A stretch of DNA of 64,000 bases from Ectobius pallidus (GCA_964059195.1 CAXKWD010000002.1:162942559-163006558); one strand, 5' to 3'. Positions 10,525 through 22,676 are shown, numbered from the stretch's first letter. The notes: generated by a model not told the origin, from the sequence alone. Program-made: numbers and translations.

Positions 10525-10909
10525 TGTTGAAGTTGAGAAGAATGGTTTTATTTTGTAGTACAAGTTACACGCCATGACAGTTGTCGACCAATGATGAAAA
10601 TCCACTGATTACATGTTCTTAATTGTATTTATACTCTCCTAAGAAGGGGAAATTTAGTCTAATTTATTATACTGATTGACAGGGGAATTAATAGATTTCT
10701 AAGCTGAGTCATGAAGAAATTATTATGTTTGTGATTTAAGTGACTAGTGCCAGATGAGGTCAGCATTCTTTAAGTGTTTACCTTGCTGTTCTCTAATTTC
10801 AACACATATGTCTGGCAACCTTCATTTGCTCATGTCTCAATTATAAAATCTCTACTTAACTTTATACTTAATTTCCTTTTATAATTTTATAATATAAAAT
10901 TATACAACA
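10525..10909 (-). repeat. 3' long terminal repeat of an envelope-bearing (errantivirus-like) element
   Basis: On the minus strand it begins TGTTGTATAA at 10909, right after the purine-rich tract 'ggaaggggga' (10919-10910). It ends CAACA at 10525, giving TGTTG...CAACA termini and 385 bp. It contains a TATAAATA box (10633-10626) and an AATAAA signal (10552-10547) in the right order for promoter and polyadenylation. It lies 48 bases downstream of the envelope reading frame, as in complete elements. Confidence 0.75.
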
Positions 10910-10957
10910 TCCCCCTTCCAATTTGAAAAGGATGAGGTTCAACCTCAGACTTTTACT

Positions 10958-12880
10958 TTAAACTTTTACATTAGTCCAATGAATACTTTTTTTAGCGGAA
11001 CTTACTTCTTCACTTCCTGGTTCTGTTACTACTTCTTTCTTTTCTCCTTTATTACTAGGGAATGATAATGCAGAATGTGCAATCTCGATTCCTTCAGTTT
11101 CTATATCAATATGTTTAATATTTCTTCCCAACTTGTTTGTTAATTCTATATCACCCTTAGATACTCTACCATGATTACTCTTATCTATACAACAATTACA
11201 ATTTACAAACATTAATTTACAAAATTTACACATATACAGCTTGATGTTGTTTATGTAATTAATACAACAAGACAGAATTCCTCCTATCCATATCAATATT
11301 ATTAACAAAAATACATAATACCATTGAACATTGATAACATCTTCATTCTTAATAACATTTACTTTCTTCTTCTCATTTATAAATTTCTTTACTTCGTCTA
11401 AATGATACCCAGTATTGCGTAATTCATTAATATCAGATAAAATATTTTGAAAAGGTAATTCAATTTCAATTCCAGCAAATTCTTGTTGAGTCTTCAAATC
11501 CATACAACATGAATTATTAAAATTAGCAATTGGTATTATATCCAACTGAGAATTGTTGTAAGTTTTCCTTTTTAAAGGGTATATTATTCCTCTGGTTGTA
11601 ATGCCCTTACAATTTTCTCCTAACCTTAATTTACCTCTACCTGTGATTTTCTTTGTATATTTATTCTTAAGACATAGTCCTGTAAAAATTTCAGTTCTCG
11701 GGGAAGTATAAAGCCAATTATTGCTTCCAGATAATGGTATCCATAACGTCTTTTGACTATTTAAATACACAACAGATTTCAAACAAATATTCGGTATTAC
11801 CTGTGTTGCGGGATGCAAAACGGTGGAAATACAGTCTTGCCCCGGTATATAATTAGATATTGAAACACTTTCTTTACACACATAAGTCAAATCATTTGGT
11901 TTCTTACAGTCTCCAATTTCCTTTTGTGATAAATAAGCATATCTTGTCTTATATTTATCAACAGCTATATATTCTTGTTTTGTTTGTATGTATTGTACAG
12001 TCATATTGTTTTCCATGACTAGGAAAAGGTATCACATGATATACATTAAATCATTGTTGATCAAGTAATGGAACTCGTATTACATACACTAATAAATTAT
12101 TTTGAACGTATATTACTGGTTCTAATAATTTCATAGCTTGGCTAGTTACAAAAGGAGGAATCACATTCTCTTGTGACCCGATTTCTTTTAAAATGTTTTT
12201 ATTTGACTGTAAGTGATGATTTGAGGTTGAATTACTCCTGATTGTGCATGAAGAAATGTTTCAATTAATAATTCATAACTATGTTGACATTCATACAACC
12301 CTATCTCAATGTGTCGATTTAAATTAGTTAACATTATTGCTATTTCAGCTTCATATTTCTGATTAAATAATTCCATACTGAAATTCTTTGTAATATCATT
12401 AAATTGCTGTGTAAGCTTTTTCTCATTGCCTACTACATTTACTAAACTAAAATTTATGCTGACTAACATTGATTTCACAACTGACATTTGTTCTTCATCA
12501 ATTCTTAATAAATCACTCTCTGAATCTTTTAACTTGTTAATCTGTCTATCGTAATTTTTTAATTCTTTTTCAGTTGCTGTCCCGAACAAAATACGAGAAA
12601 GTTCTCCAATAACATTAAAAATACCTCTTTTCTTCCTACTACTGGTAATTTCTGTTCTTTTGAAAGTGATTACATCACCAGTTCCTAATCCTGATACTTC
12701 CTTAAACACATTTTCTAATCTCAAAATTCTATTTGACTTTGATTCAAAATATCTTAAACTTGAAGCACAATCTGTGACTTCATACCATGGTTTATTCGAA
12801 ATACTCTTACAAATTTTCTGAAACTGTTCTAGCTGCCTCTTCACACTTAACCAGACTTTATTTATTTCATTACTATCCAC
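10958..12880 (-). pseudogene. Fusion-type envelope gene of an endogenous errantivirus-like element
   Basis: The gene survives as two minus-strand open pieces. The first (12880-12188) has a furin-type site R-K-K-R at residues 82-85, followed by a G-I-F-N-V fusion-peptide-like run and a coiled-coil-prone stretch. This matches the layout of baculovirus F proteins and insect errantivirus envelopes. The second (12016-10958) has many cysteines, a hydrophobic membrane anchor at about residues 228-250, and a cytoplasmic tail. Between them, stop codons and frame changes (12190-12016) break the gene. The N-terminal end is removed where a hAT element begins at 12886. Membrane glycoprotein function is inferred from family resemblance. 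This copy is not functional. Confidence 0.8.
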
Positions 12881-12885
12881 ATAAG

Positions 12886-14478
12886 CAGGGGCGTAGCTAC
12901 TTTAGAAGCTAGGGAAGCAGTGCTTCCCCAAGATTGTAGGCAAAAATTAAATTAATGTTTATCGTGTAATAGTCTGTAAATTCAAGACATTTAATTCGTA
13001 GATGAAGTACCTTCTTTTCATCAGATCCTGTGTTCCGTAAATGAGACAACATGAGATGCAGCAGTCTTATTGCACAGTTTGATGCGGCAGCCCAAGTTAG
13101 GAAGCTTCTTTTGAACAGCAGTCTTCTAGGCTGTACGGAAATGCAAGCTTTGTAGTTTTCCCGCCACTAAAATTGGTAGATTTGGAAGCGTTGCAGTGTT
13201 GTATTCCACCGCATTAGCGCTGCATGCGTTAGGGTAGGTCCACATGTGGTGTTGTGGCAAGGTGTGGTGTGGGCGGTTCTGTTTATCAACATGGGTGACA
13301 GCAGTGATTCTTGTGATTGTGTAATTGAAGACGTATTAACAAAGAAATTTAGTCTGCGTTCAATCGAAGTCTTCTAAAAGATCTATTGCCCTAAACGAAC
13401 ATCTAAACAAAATGTTTCCTGGTATTGCTCCTACACGATGGCAGTATCATAGTCGTTCAGTAGAAATGATTAATTAAAACAGGTCCCATATTGAACAGCT
13501 ATTTGACGGCATTGTTGAAAATAAGAGTGAATGGGATTCAGAAACCATTGTTTCTGCCCAAGGTCTGCTGACGACTATAAAGGGATTCGATTTCAATTTA
13601 TTTTTAGAAATATTTTGCTTAATATTTCCATTTTCTGATTCACTATTCAAAGTACTTCAGACAAAACTAAATGATATTTCTTTCTGTATGCGAAAGATTG
13701 AACACTTTAAACGTCATTTGCAGAAACTTCGTGAGAATTTTGATTCTGTCTGGGAAAAAATGAAAGTATTTTCGTCTGAACAGGATTGCTCCCAAAAATC
13801 TAAAAGAATTTGCATAGATTCAATTCCTGGTGAAGATAAATCTTCATACAAAATACATTTTTTTTACGAAGTCATTGATGTGGTATCTCTGAATATTTCA
13901 ACCAGGTTTTCAGAGGTCCCCAGACTGAAATTTTTAAGTCTCCTTCACAGCAGGCATTTTCAGAATTTTCAAACTCAGTTTCCAGAATATGCACTAGAAT
14001 GCTTACAAGAAAATTATGGAATGCATTTCGACATTGCTATATTGAGGAGTGAACTTTCTGTTGTTTACTGTGATTCTGATATGGCGAAGGAAACTGTTTA
14101 TGATCTTCATGAATACCAGGTATATCCGGACCTTCGACGTAAGAGCAGTTTTTCCTCAAACAAACATACTGTGCAGTCTAATCTTAACAATTCCAGCTAC
14201 AAGTGCAACAAGTGAAAGGTCTTTCTCTGCGTTAAAAAGGATTAAAAATTGCCTGAGAAATTCTCAGACTTAGGAAAGATTAAAGTTACTCGCATTGTTA
14301 AACATAGAGAAGGCTCTGCTGAATGGATTGAGGAGCAGACACACATTCGAAGATGACATCATAGAATTATTTATCGGGGGAAACAGGAGAATAGAGCTGA
14401 CCTTCAAAAATTGAGGTAAGGATTTTAATCTAGCCTTTGCTTTTCCATATCTATGCTATCAGCTTCCCTAATTCACTG
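12886..14478 (+). mobile_element. ZMYM1-like hAT transposon remnant
   Basis: It begins with CAGGGGCGTAGC, a typical hAT end, directly abutting the envelope remnant. It probably ends near 14478 (...AATTCACTG), though no 8-bp target duplication can be recognised, so the right end is uncertain. The interior carries a broken transposase in plus orientation. Confidence 0.6.
13310..14340 (+). pseudogene. hAT transposase (ZMYM1/TTF type), broken
   Basis: Fragments in shifting frames include a 'P-T-R-W' motif near 13432, a stretch with W-D-S-E-T-I-V-S-A-Q-G near 13530, and the open piece 13688-14215. At 14185-14273, in another frame, lies the hAT C-terminal dimerisation motif 'A-T-S-A-T-S-E-R-S-F-S-A-L-K-R-I-K'. 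The order matches zinc-finger MYM type-1-like hAT proteins. The N-terminal zinc finger is not visible, and there are at least three frameshifts or stops. Confidence 0.75.
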
Positions 14479-14686
14479 GTCAACAAAAATCAACTTTTTT
14501 TTTGTGACATGGATAAAACAAGGCGTACCTTATGTAAAATTTCACCAGAAAGCAGAAAATGACCTTGGATTTTCTCTGTCACCCACTATTTTTTTGCTAT
14601 GAAGTATTTTGTGTTATACTGAAATATATTAATTTCCGTATGTTCTTAATATCATATTTAATTCAAAATTTTATTATAAGATTTTT

Positions 14687-15900
14687 TTAGCAATATTTTG
14701 TAACTGTGGCATCTCGTATTAATGCCCAGCAGTAATCAGCAAGCAATCTAGGACTCCATTTGCCTTGGTATCGCTTTTCCATAGTTGCAACGTCCTGGTG
14801 GAATTGTTCCCCATGTTCATCGCTTACGGCACCCAAATTTTCAGGAATGAAATTGAGATTAGCATCCAGAAAGTGAATTTTATATGACATGTTACATCCT
14901 ATTTAGCTGTAGGCACTAAGTAATTCAGTCACAAGGTCTTTGTAGTTTTCAGCTTTGACATATCCAAGAAAATTGGTCACAACTGTTTTAAAAGCTTTCC
15001 ATGCTCTTAGTTCAGCTTCATTCAGCATGTTGTCATATTTTCCATCTTTCATAACTCTCGCACTTGGGGTCCCACAAATATGCCCTCTTTAATTTTTGCC
15101 TCACTAACTCTCGGAAATTTCTGTTTCAGATACAAGAACCCCCTTCCGTTCCGATCTAATGTTTTTAAGTTAAGTTTAGAAGAATCAATAAATAGGCGCA
15201 AATTGCTTGGTTCATATTCCTGCCCCATTGCATCAAATAAGTTGTCAACAGCCATGCAGTAGCCTATACCAAAATCCCTTCTTGAGCGAAATAATGTGTA
15301 AGTCCTTTTTGATGATTTCGAAAGTCTGTTATATGTACATCACCTTCGAGGAGATTCTATCCAATTTAATCTGGATGCTAGGAGTTCTGACTGTGATTTT
15401 GCTATTTTTAAATCTCGAACAAAATCATTCAGTTCAGCTTTTAAAAGCTGTGGCTTTGTTGAACATTTTGGTGCTTGAAAGTCTGGATCATTATCGATTT
15501 CCTGTGTGAATTGCACAACATCAGGAGGATCACCAGCACATTCTTCTTCGTCCAAACTCCAAGATTCTGGTAGGCTTGGGATAGGAAATTCTTCACTATG
15601 TTCGACGGGCCAGGCTGATGGTAAATTGGGTTGTTGTACAGCATCCTTGGACTTGGACTTCAGTGAAGTAAAAGTAACAATCTGTTGGTTCTCTCAACAC
15701 CAATGATACTGCAAATCGCACATTACGTTTTTCACTTTTCAATCAACCTGTTAACAATGTTACAAGTCTTGCAACATATGTGAGGGACCCATGACTTATC
15801 TTGATCTCCTACTTTAACTCCGAAATAAAGTTCGTAAGCTCTTCGCACAAGTTGGGTGAAATTACGTTTTTGCGATTTAAAAGTTATTTCTTCACACTAA
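14687..15900 (-). pseudogene. Broken copy of an unnamed multi-copy arthropod gene family
   Basis: Minus-strand pieces appear in order. 15880-15720 has 'Y-E-L-Y-F-G-V-K-V-G-D-Q-D-K-S-W-V-P-H' followed by paired cysteines, a probable zinc-binding motif. 15555-15340 is an acidic linker. 15255-15049 has 'R-L-F-I-D-S-S-K-L-N-L-K' and 'K-F-P-R-V-S-E-A-K-I-K-E-G-I-F-V-G-P-Q'. 14890-14687 has 'P-E-N-L-G-A-V-S-D-E-H-G-E-Q-F-H-Q-D' and 'M-E-K-R-Y-Q-G-K-W'. I recognise this combination from repetitive hypothetical proteins in many invertebrate genomes, but know no established function. Frameshifts separate every block, and the middle of the usual protein is deleted between 15049 and 14890. Confidence 0.65.
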
Positions 15901-16640
15901 TAACAAAAACTGTTGACTTATTTACATACTGCCTAGGCATTGTATTGACTTGTTAATTCACAGTCAATCACAGTACAATAATAAAAATAAATCAAGTATG
16001 TAGAACACAAACACGTTAATAAAGACGACATAGGAAATGCAGTAACTTCATACGCGGGTAAATGCCTGCTAATGCACAATCCCATTTGGGTGAGTACTTC
16101 TTGCATTTAATATACTGGAATGAACTTGTCTTAACACACTGCTGATACATACATTACACGAAGTGGTACAATATGCATACAGTGACTCACAAAACTGTTG
16201 AAATGATTGCTGTTTTTTGTTGTATTTAAAAAATAAACGATGTTACTAAAAATCCGTGGGTGATAGGCAATTTCTGTTTTTATATTTGTTATTAGGGTCC
16301 CTCAATACATCGGAAACACCTAAAAATTTCCATGTCACAAAATGTGTGTTTAACAGTGTAATGTGCACTACATGGGAGGTATATCTACAATAACTAAAAA
16401 ACCAACTAAGTATTGGAAGAACCTCATCTCAATGTTGTCAGAAATTACAAGGTAATTAAGAACATTTGCCTAACCAACTTACAGATAGGTCCAGGAGATG
16501 CAGACCAGATTGTCAAGCAACTTACAGAAGTCCTCTGACATCGGGAATATGACACTTGGTGTTCCTACCCCAAATGGGTAAAGGCGTTTGTCTGTTAACG
16601 GAAGTTCCATTAGTAAATTCGTGGCTTCTATGGAAAACAG
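15901..16640. other. Gene-free stretch
   Basis: No recognisable coding region. Short inverted words 'cccatttgggt' (16080-16090) and 'accccaaatgggt' (16567-16579) face each other across about 490 bp and may mark an eroded miniature element. This is weak evidence. Confidence 0.35.
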
Positions 16641-17115
16641 GCCTCTCTATTTCTGAATGGCAGGACTGTCATGGTAGCACCTTCTGGGCCCTTCTGTGAG
16701 CACAAACCCACTGCAAAAACATTGCAGTGAGAAGGAATCTCTGCCTCATGTGCCTAGGAGCTGTCCCAGGGGTGAATTGTTACAGATCAAATGGCATAAC
16801 ACAATCAGAACCATGCTTGTTGATGTTCTTGGAGCCATAAGCCTAGAGATCTACGAGGAAGTTTACTGTGTGACTGAGAACTCAGAACTCACCACAGAAT
16901 GGACATCATTGTTATTAACAGAAAGAAGAAATTCACAGAAATAATTGAATCTGCTGTGAGATTTGATATTTCCTCCTGCCAGCCAGTTGAAGTAGATTCT
17001 AAAAAGAACCTCATCTATGAGTCTACTATCACCTGTTTTCAAAACTCATTTATCAAGTTCAAGATATTGCAGTAGGCTAATTGGTGTTTTTATGGGTGCA
17101 AGAGGCACCACTCCT
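16640..17115 (+). pseudogene. R2-type retrotransposon remnant: zinc knuckle and restriction-like endonuclease
   Basis: The plus-strand frame 16696-16944 plus its shifted continuation resembles the C-terminal domain better preserved at 57933-57130. It has a C...L-P-H-V..S-C-P-R-G-E-L zinc-knuckle region, an E-I-Y-E-E-V-Y-C-V block, then M-D-I-I-V-I-N and a degraded catalytic region in another frame to about 17040. The knuckle has lost one cysteine and the endonuclease D/E residues are partly changed. It is a dead fragment, 5' truncated and cut off at the right near 17115. Confidence 0.6.
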
Positions 17116-17233
17116 ATGTTCTTTCACAACTGGAGAATGAAGACTAAAATTCCTAAATAACATAGTATTAACTATATTAAATATTCTGCCATGATAAATG
17201 TGAGTAAAATACAGTTTCTTGGAAGTTGCTATG

Positions 17234-17263
17234 GTTTGTTTGTTTGTTTGTTTGTTTGTTTAT
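17234..17263. repeat. TTTG microsatellite, 3' tail of copy A
   Basis: About seven TTTG units on the plus strand abut the 3' untranslated region of the minus-strand element and form its terminal tail. Confidence 0.85.
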
Positions 17264-17705
17264 TCACCATATAAAATATTACAATTTTTGGCTTCGTCAT
17301 ACAATATACAATTTAAATACCCTGCAGTATACATTAAAATTGCTGTTTACACAGGTATACAATTTGTGATCTATAAGTACAATATTAGCTGTTCAGACCC
17401 ATTTTGCTCCATGCCCTACTCAGTAATTAATAATCATGCAAACGTATATATAATATCCACATCATTTTGTGAAATCAGAATAAAATAAAAGTGAAGTAAA
17501 ACAGACCAGTATCGGTATGAGATTATCAAGATACAGTAATAATGCATTATTATATTTGATAAGGACAAAAATACTTATTTAATTTTAGGAATCGCGCACA
17601 ATGTGCATTATCTTAACCTAAGACTTAACCTAACACCCAGTCCTGAACCCGGGGAGGGGATCTTTCACTACTGAAAAATCCCCGACTCACCCACGGCGGC
17701 GGAAC

Positions 17706-19346
17706 TTATTCAAATTTAGAAACCGTGCAGTATTCTTCATATTCTTTTATAGTGTAGAATGATTTGGCAATTAAAAATTCTTTGAGTTTTATCTTAAAAC
17801 TTCTTGTCGAATGTATTTCTTTAAGTTGGGGTGGTAGCATATTATAAAATTTAGAGCCAGAAAAGATTATGTTCTTCTTTGCAAATTCACCTCTGTAAGA
17901 GTTCAAGAAAAGGTCAGTACCTCTTCTCGTATAATGATTATGAACATCTGCATTTCTAACTAATTTAATATTTTTGTTAGTTTTAACAAATGTGATTACG
18001 TAATGTAGATAGATTCCAGTCAGTGTAAGTATTTTTAATTTGGGAAAAGTATGCCTGCAAGTTTGATTATATTGTAATTTCCCAATAATTCGAATAGCTC
18101 TTTTTTGTAGTGAAAACAATTGGTTAAAGCTAAGACTATTTATAACTCCCCATAGAGAGGCATTATATTCAAGGTGTGAATGAAATAACGAAAAGTAAAC
18201 TACAATCAATGTCTCTTGTGTTATAACCTGTGATAGTTGCACCAATAAGTATATTGTTTTATTTAGTTTGCTATAGAGATTTTCAGTCTGTTTTTTCCAG
18301 TTCAATTTACTATCAATATTAATACCAAGAAAATTTATAAATTCAGATTTGAGAACATGATGATTTTTGTACAGAAAATTAATATCATCAGGATTACTTT
18401 TAGTTAAGGAGAAATCAATATATTTTGTTTTATCTACATTTGGAATCAAGTTGTGTACATTAAAATAATTTTGTAAAAATTCACTTAATATCTTGCACTT
18501 ATGGTTGATTTCTGAAATTGTTTTACTAGATATCAACATAGTAGTATCATCGGCATATAAAGTAGTATCAATGTCAAATTTTTTTAAATTATTAGGTAAA
18601 TCATTTAAATATATCAAGAATAAGAATGGTCCAAGGACCGACCCCTGAGGAACTCCAAATTTAACAGTTTGGAAAGTTGAGCAATATTTTGTTTTTTCTC
18701 CATTTTTACTTAAATAACTAATTTCAGTACACTGTAATCTTTTTGAGAGGTAGCTTTCTATCCAGCTTCCTGATATTCCCCTAATGCCATAGCAATTTAA
18801 TTTGTATAATAATACCTTGTGGTCTACACAGTCGAACGCTTTGCTTAAATCAAGAAATAAGCCTATAACTTTATCCCTTTTATTTAGAGAGTCTATAATT
18901 TTATTTAATGTTAAATTAATGGCATCCTTAGTGGATTTGTTTTTCTGAAAGCCAAATTGATTTCCTGTTATGATATTGTTCTTAGTTGTGAATTTAATCA
19001 TTCTATTCAAAAATACTTTCTCAATTATTTTTGAAAGGGAGGAATTAATAGTTATTGGTCTGTAATTGGAAACATCAGTTTTTTCACCCTTTTTAAAAAC
19101 AGGGATTATTTTTCCTCTTTTAAGAGCATCAGGAAAATTACCAGTTTCAAATGATGTGTTTATTATATGTGTAAGTGGTTTAACTATAAATTCCTTACAG
19201 ATTTTAATCAGTTCATTTGAGAATCCATCAAGTCCAATTGTTTTACTCTGCTTTAGTTCCACAATGACCTGTTTTACTTCAGTTTCATCAGTTGGCAACA
19301 GAAACATTGAATCAGTTATATGATGTTCCAAGACATATGATTCCAT
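17706..19346 (-). pseudogene. Reverse transcriptase part of copy A polyprotein
   Basis: 546 residues with all polymerase motifs intact: N-Y-R-P-I (about 95), L-F-L-D-L-S-K-A-F-D (about 163-172), G-V-P-Q-G-S-V-L-G-P (231-240) and Y-A-D-D (264-267). The thumb and C-terminal region end in F-Y-T-I-K-E-Y-E-E-Y. It would copy element RNA into the nicked target. The only visible lesion is the frameshift that separates it from the endonuclease, so this is a young copy. The annotated start is arbitrary, because in the intact element the frame would be continuous from the linker. Confidence 0.8.
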
Positions 19347-19414
19347 TTTCCTTTGTTCTGTGATTAAATTTTCAGCTAAATTAGTATAGTAATTATTAAA
19401 GATCTCTGCAACAC

Positions 19415-20641
19415 TTAAGTTATTGAATTTGTGATTAGTAGATTGTTCCTTTTGATATATATATTTTCCTCAGAATCTTGTCTGGAGCTGGTTTTACGCA
19501 AATTATTTATGATAGACCAGGCCATTTTTGGTTTGTTCTGCGATTCAATAATTAACCTTCCATTATGTAATGCTCTGGCTTTTTTAACTACTTCATTATA
19601 AATTTTTTTGTAATTCTTAAAATATTTCTTGAAATTAGCAGATGTAGTTATTTTATTGATTTTGGATAAGGTTCTAAGTTTGTCTCTAGATATGCATAAT
19701 CCCTTTGTAAACCAGCTAAAATTAGTTTCATGCTTTTTGTGACTCGATACTTTACATTTAGCAATTGGGAATACAATATCAACATAGTATAGTAGTATAG
19801 ATTGAAATTGTTTTATCATTTCATTAACATTTTCTGCTTTGTAAACTTCATCCCAGTTCTCCATGCCAAGTTTCTGATGTAATACAGGTATCTGAGATTT
19901 ATGTATAATTCTTTTATACTCATAGGTTTTTTTATTAATAGTCTTTTTGAGTTGAGGTGCCGAGAGATTACAGAAAAACTGTAATCCAGAATGATCAGAT
20001 ATTCCAAAGTCAAATAAATTAATTTTTGAGTACTGTGAAGGAATATTAGAAAAAATATTATCTATACAGGTAGCTGAGTTAGGTGTAATTCTAGTAGGCA
20101 AATTATTACTTGGCAGTAAGTTGAATGCTTTTAATAATGTTAATAGTTTACTGGTATGTGTATCATTTTTTATTAAGTCCATGTTAAAATCGCCAGCTAG
20201 GAGAGTGAATTTATGTACATCAGTTATATTATCCAGGAGGAGTTGAAGCTGATGAAAAAAAATATTGTAACTAGAATTAGGTGGTCTATAAATTCCTGCA
20301 ATGAGATATGTTAGTCCCAAAAAATAAAATTCAATTGCAGCAAATTCTACTTCCCTTTCAACGGATAATTTTGTAATATTTGTCAAAGTTTTACATTTCA
20401 ATCCTTGTTTTGCTAAAATTGCGACTCCCCCCCCTTTTGCATTTTGTCTTGAATAACTAGATATTATGTTAAAACAGTTGTAATTGGTTGTGTTTATTTG
20501 TTCCTGAGTAAGACCATGTTCCGTAAATATAGCTAGTTCTGGATTTATATCATACATCATTAACTCAATTTCATTTCTTTTCCTGCACATATATTGTACA
20601 TTCTGAACCATACATGTACATGTACATGGAATGTAATTCAA
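19415..20641 (-). pseudogene. AP endonuclease and linker part of copy A polyprotein
   Basis: 408 residues. It opens near the N-terminus of the endonuclease, then shows F-T-E-H-G (catalytic glutamate, about residue 41), G-G-G-V-A-I-L, I-Y-R-P-P-N-S, A-G-D-F-N-M-D (metal-binding D/N) and G-I-S-D-H-S-G-L (final catalytic D-H). It then enters the basic linker. All the expected endonuclease residues appear present. The frame ends at 19415 because of a single frameshift near 19425, after which the polymerase follows in a different frame. The domain would nick target DNA to prime reverse transcription. Confidence 0.8.
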
Positions 20642-21110
20642 TCTGAAACTGACCTGTTCCTCCAGTTCCAGAGGATCTGATCAAAAATTCATTTCAAAGT
20701 AGGCCTACACCTTTAAATGGCAATTTCGATACAAGCAAACAGATTCTGATCAATCTGAATTCTGCATGTAAATGTATTAAGTTCACTTTTGATAAGGCAT
20801 GGTCACATTCATCAGTAGAAATGGGAGTCTTCAGTGAAAATCAAGAACATTAAAAAAAGTACCCAAAAAGTTTACCAGTGTGGATACCAGACCATACTGG
20901 CAGGAAAAAAAGCACTGCTTATCAATAACTAAAACAACAGAGTAATTTATTATCATCAATATTTAATTAATGTGGAAGTTTACACAATGAAAATGTTCAA
21001 CAAAGACAATAATTTGTGGTTCATGAATACTTACATCTTACATATATTACATAATGAAGTTTTAGAATTATGAAAAAATAAGTGATTTTATACATAGAAC
21101 TTCTCTAACA
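20642..21110. other. Gene-free stretch
   Basis: Palindromic 'acatgtacatgtacatg' at 20611-20628 borders the element. Beyond it the sequence is AT-rich with no recognised feature. Confidence 0.4.
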
Positions 21111-21114
21111 ATAT

Positions 21115-21245
21115 GGAAGGAACATCCAGAGTGAATGGAAGAAACAAGGATTCCAAAGATGGCCTTACAATATAAACCTAAAGGAAAGAGGGACATAGGA
21201 CGTCCAGTTAAAAGATGGAACTCAGGCCAGTACAGGTCAATAGGC
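21115..21245 (+). pseudogene. C-terminal snippet of an RTE-like reverse transcriptase
   Basis: The reading R-M-E-E-T-R-I-P-K-M-A-L, followed by K-G-K-R-D-I-G-R-P-V-K-R-W, matches the conserved C-terminal tail of RTE-like endonuclease-reverse transcriptase proteins (consensus P-K-G-x-R-x-x-G-R-P-x-x-R-W). Only about 40 residues remain. Confidence 0.6.
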
Positions 21246-21429
21246 CTATCTGTGAAAGGTAGTAGAAGAAGATGTTTGAATTATTTATTGTTAAGAAAAC
21301 TCTATCATATGCAGCCTCCTATAACAATACCATTAAAATTGTCTTACTTGATTTTAAACTTACAACACTGCTGATAACATTTGAGGAATGCTTATATAAA
21401 TATATGGTAAATTCAGTTTTGAAAGATTT

Positions 21430-21545
21430 AATGATGGTTTCCATGACTGGAGTTGCCATTTCTTTATCAAATAGCTCCTATTTGAATCATGAGGCTGAGT
21501 GCACCCTGTTCGCAGACCTCCCTACCTCAGAAAATTTCAACGTTC
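21430..21545 (-). mobile_element. Truncated copy of tRNA-derived SINE family A
   Basis: The words 'catgactggagttgcc', 'tttatcaaatagctcct', 'catgaggctgagtgcac' and 'gacctccctacctcaga' match the reverse complement of the intact SINE at 30796-31100. The tRNA-like promoter end is missing. Confidence 0.7.
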
Positions 21546-22129
21546 CTCAATTTGACACAATGCTGCTGTAAAGTACTTTACTTAATCCTTTAATTTACCT
21601 GTTTCACCATTTTTTTTTTCTAAAGAAGGCTTGGAAGCTGTCATTTTGTTACAAATCTACTCTATTCTACTCTACACTACTCTGCTCCACGCCTCTACTC
21701 TATTCTACTTTTGAATAAAATCAACAATGTACAAGATAGATCAGAGAAAGTTTAGTGCTACAAACAATACAGAAACTTATTTAATACTTCCTTACCTTTG
21801 TTGTCAGACAGTGAGAGAGAAGTTGAAACAAATTAGCAAATTAAACTCCAGTTGAGCAAAATAACAAGAGCAAAATATGTAATGACCTACCCTAGTAGCA
21901 CAGATCGTTGGGCCAATGTTGGGAAATGATCGCCATGTTTCGTTGGTCAACGGTTAGGAATGTCCGTCGGGGTTCCGTTGGCAAAGTGCATTTTACCCAA
22001 CCAATTGCCAACTGTAGCCAACCAATATCCAACAAAATCCCAAAAGTTGGGAATGTTCGTTGGCGATCTGTTGGTCCATCATTGTAATGCCAACAGAATG
22101 CCAACTGTTGCCATCCGAATTCCAACATA

Positions 22130-22675
22130 ATTCCATCCATAAGCCAACCAAAATCCAACGATTTCCCTACATTCCTCCATTGGGTTCTGTTTTTTTCCTT
22201 GGTTTCATGTTTATTTTGTCACAATTAGGTAGTTGATAAAATATTTACCCCAGCAACTGCAATTTAAGAATGACTTATAAATCCATGCAAATCTTTCGCA
22301 CTTCACCCCTTTTGATAATAGTCCAAGAAAACCAAGTATTTAGCTAACTAATAAATTCACTCATACAGATTCACAAAACACAGTATACAGTTCATATGTT
22401 GCTCTTAATTCAACCGTATACTGTATTTTGTGAATGTATAAGAATGAATTTATTAGTTAGCTAAATACCTAGTTTTCCTGGGCACCTATCAAAAGTGGCG
22501 AAGTGCGAAAGATTTGCATGGACTTGCTAATCATTCTTAAATTGCAGTTGCTGAGGAAAATATTTTATAAACTACCTAATTATGATAAAATAAACATGAA
22601 ACCAAGACAAAAAAGCAGAACCTAATGGAGAAATATAGGGAAATCATTGGATTTGGATGGCTTATTGATGGTTAT
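22130..22675. repeat. Palindrome with ~268-bp arms
   Basis: 22130-22398 is mirrored, with scattered mismatches, by 22408-22675. For example 'aagaatgacttataaatcc' pairs with 'ggacttgctaatcattctt'. The arm mismatches suggest it is older than the 1349-2219 palindrome. The right arm stops exactly where the TA-flanked element begins. Confidence 0.8.
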
Positions 22676-22676
22676 A

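Larger units (their letters stand above)
17234..20641 (-). mobile_element. Nearly complete CR1/jockey-group non-LTR retrotransposon (copy A)
   Basis: This minus-strand element holds an endonuclease frame, a reverse transcriptase frame, a 3' untranslated region of about 440 bases (17705-17264), and a simple-sequence 3' tail of AAAC repeats (17263-17234). Such microsatellite tails are characteristic of CR1-like elements. The 5' end is probably truncated near 20641, because only the endonuclease and no ORF1 is visible upstream. Confidence 0.8.

Noticed and set aside
14471..14486. 8-bp TSD for the hAT at 12886-14478
   Set aside because: The 8 bases after 14478 do not match CACATAAG before 12886, so the right boundary stays provisional.
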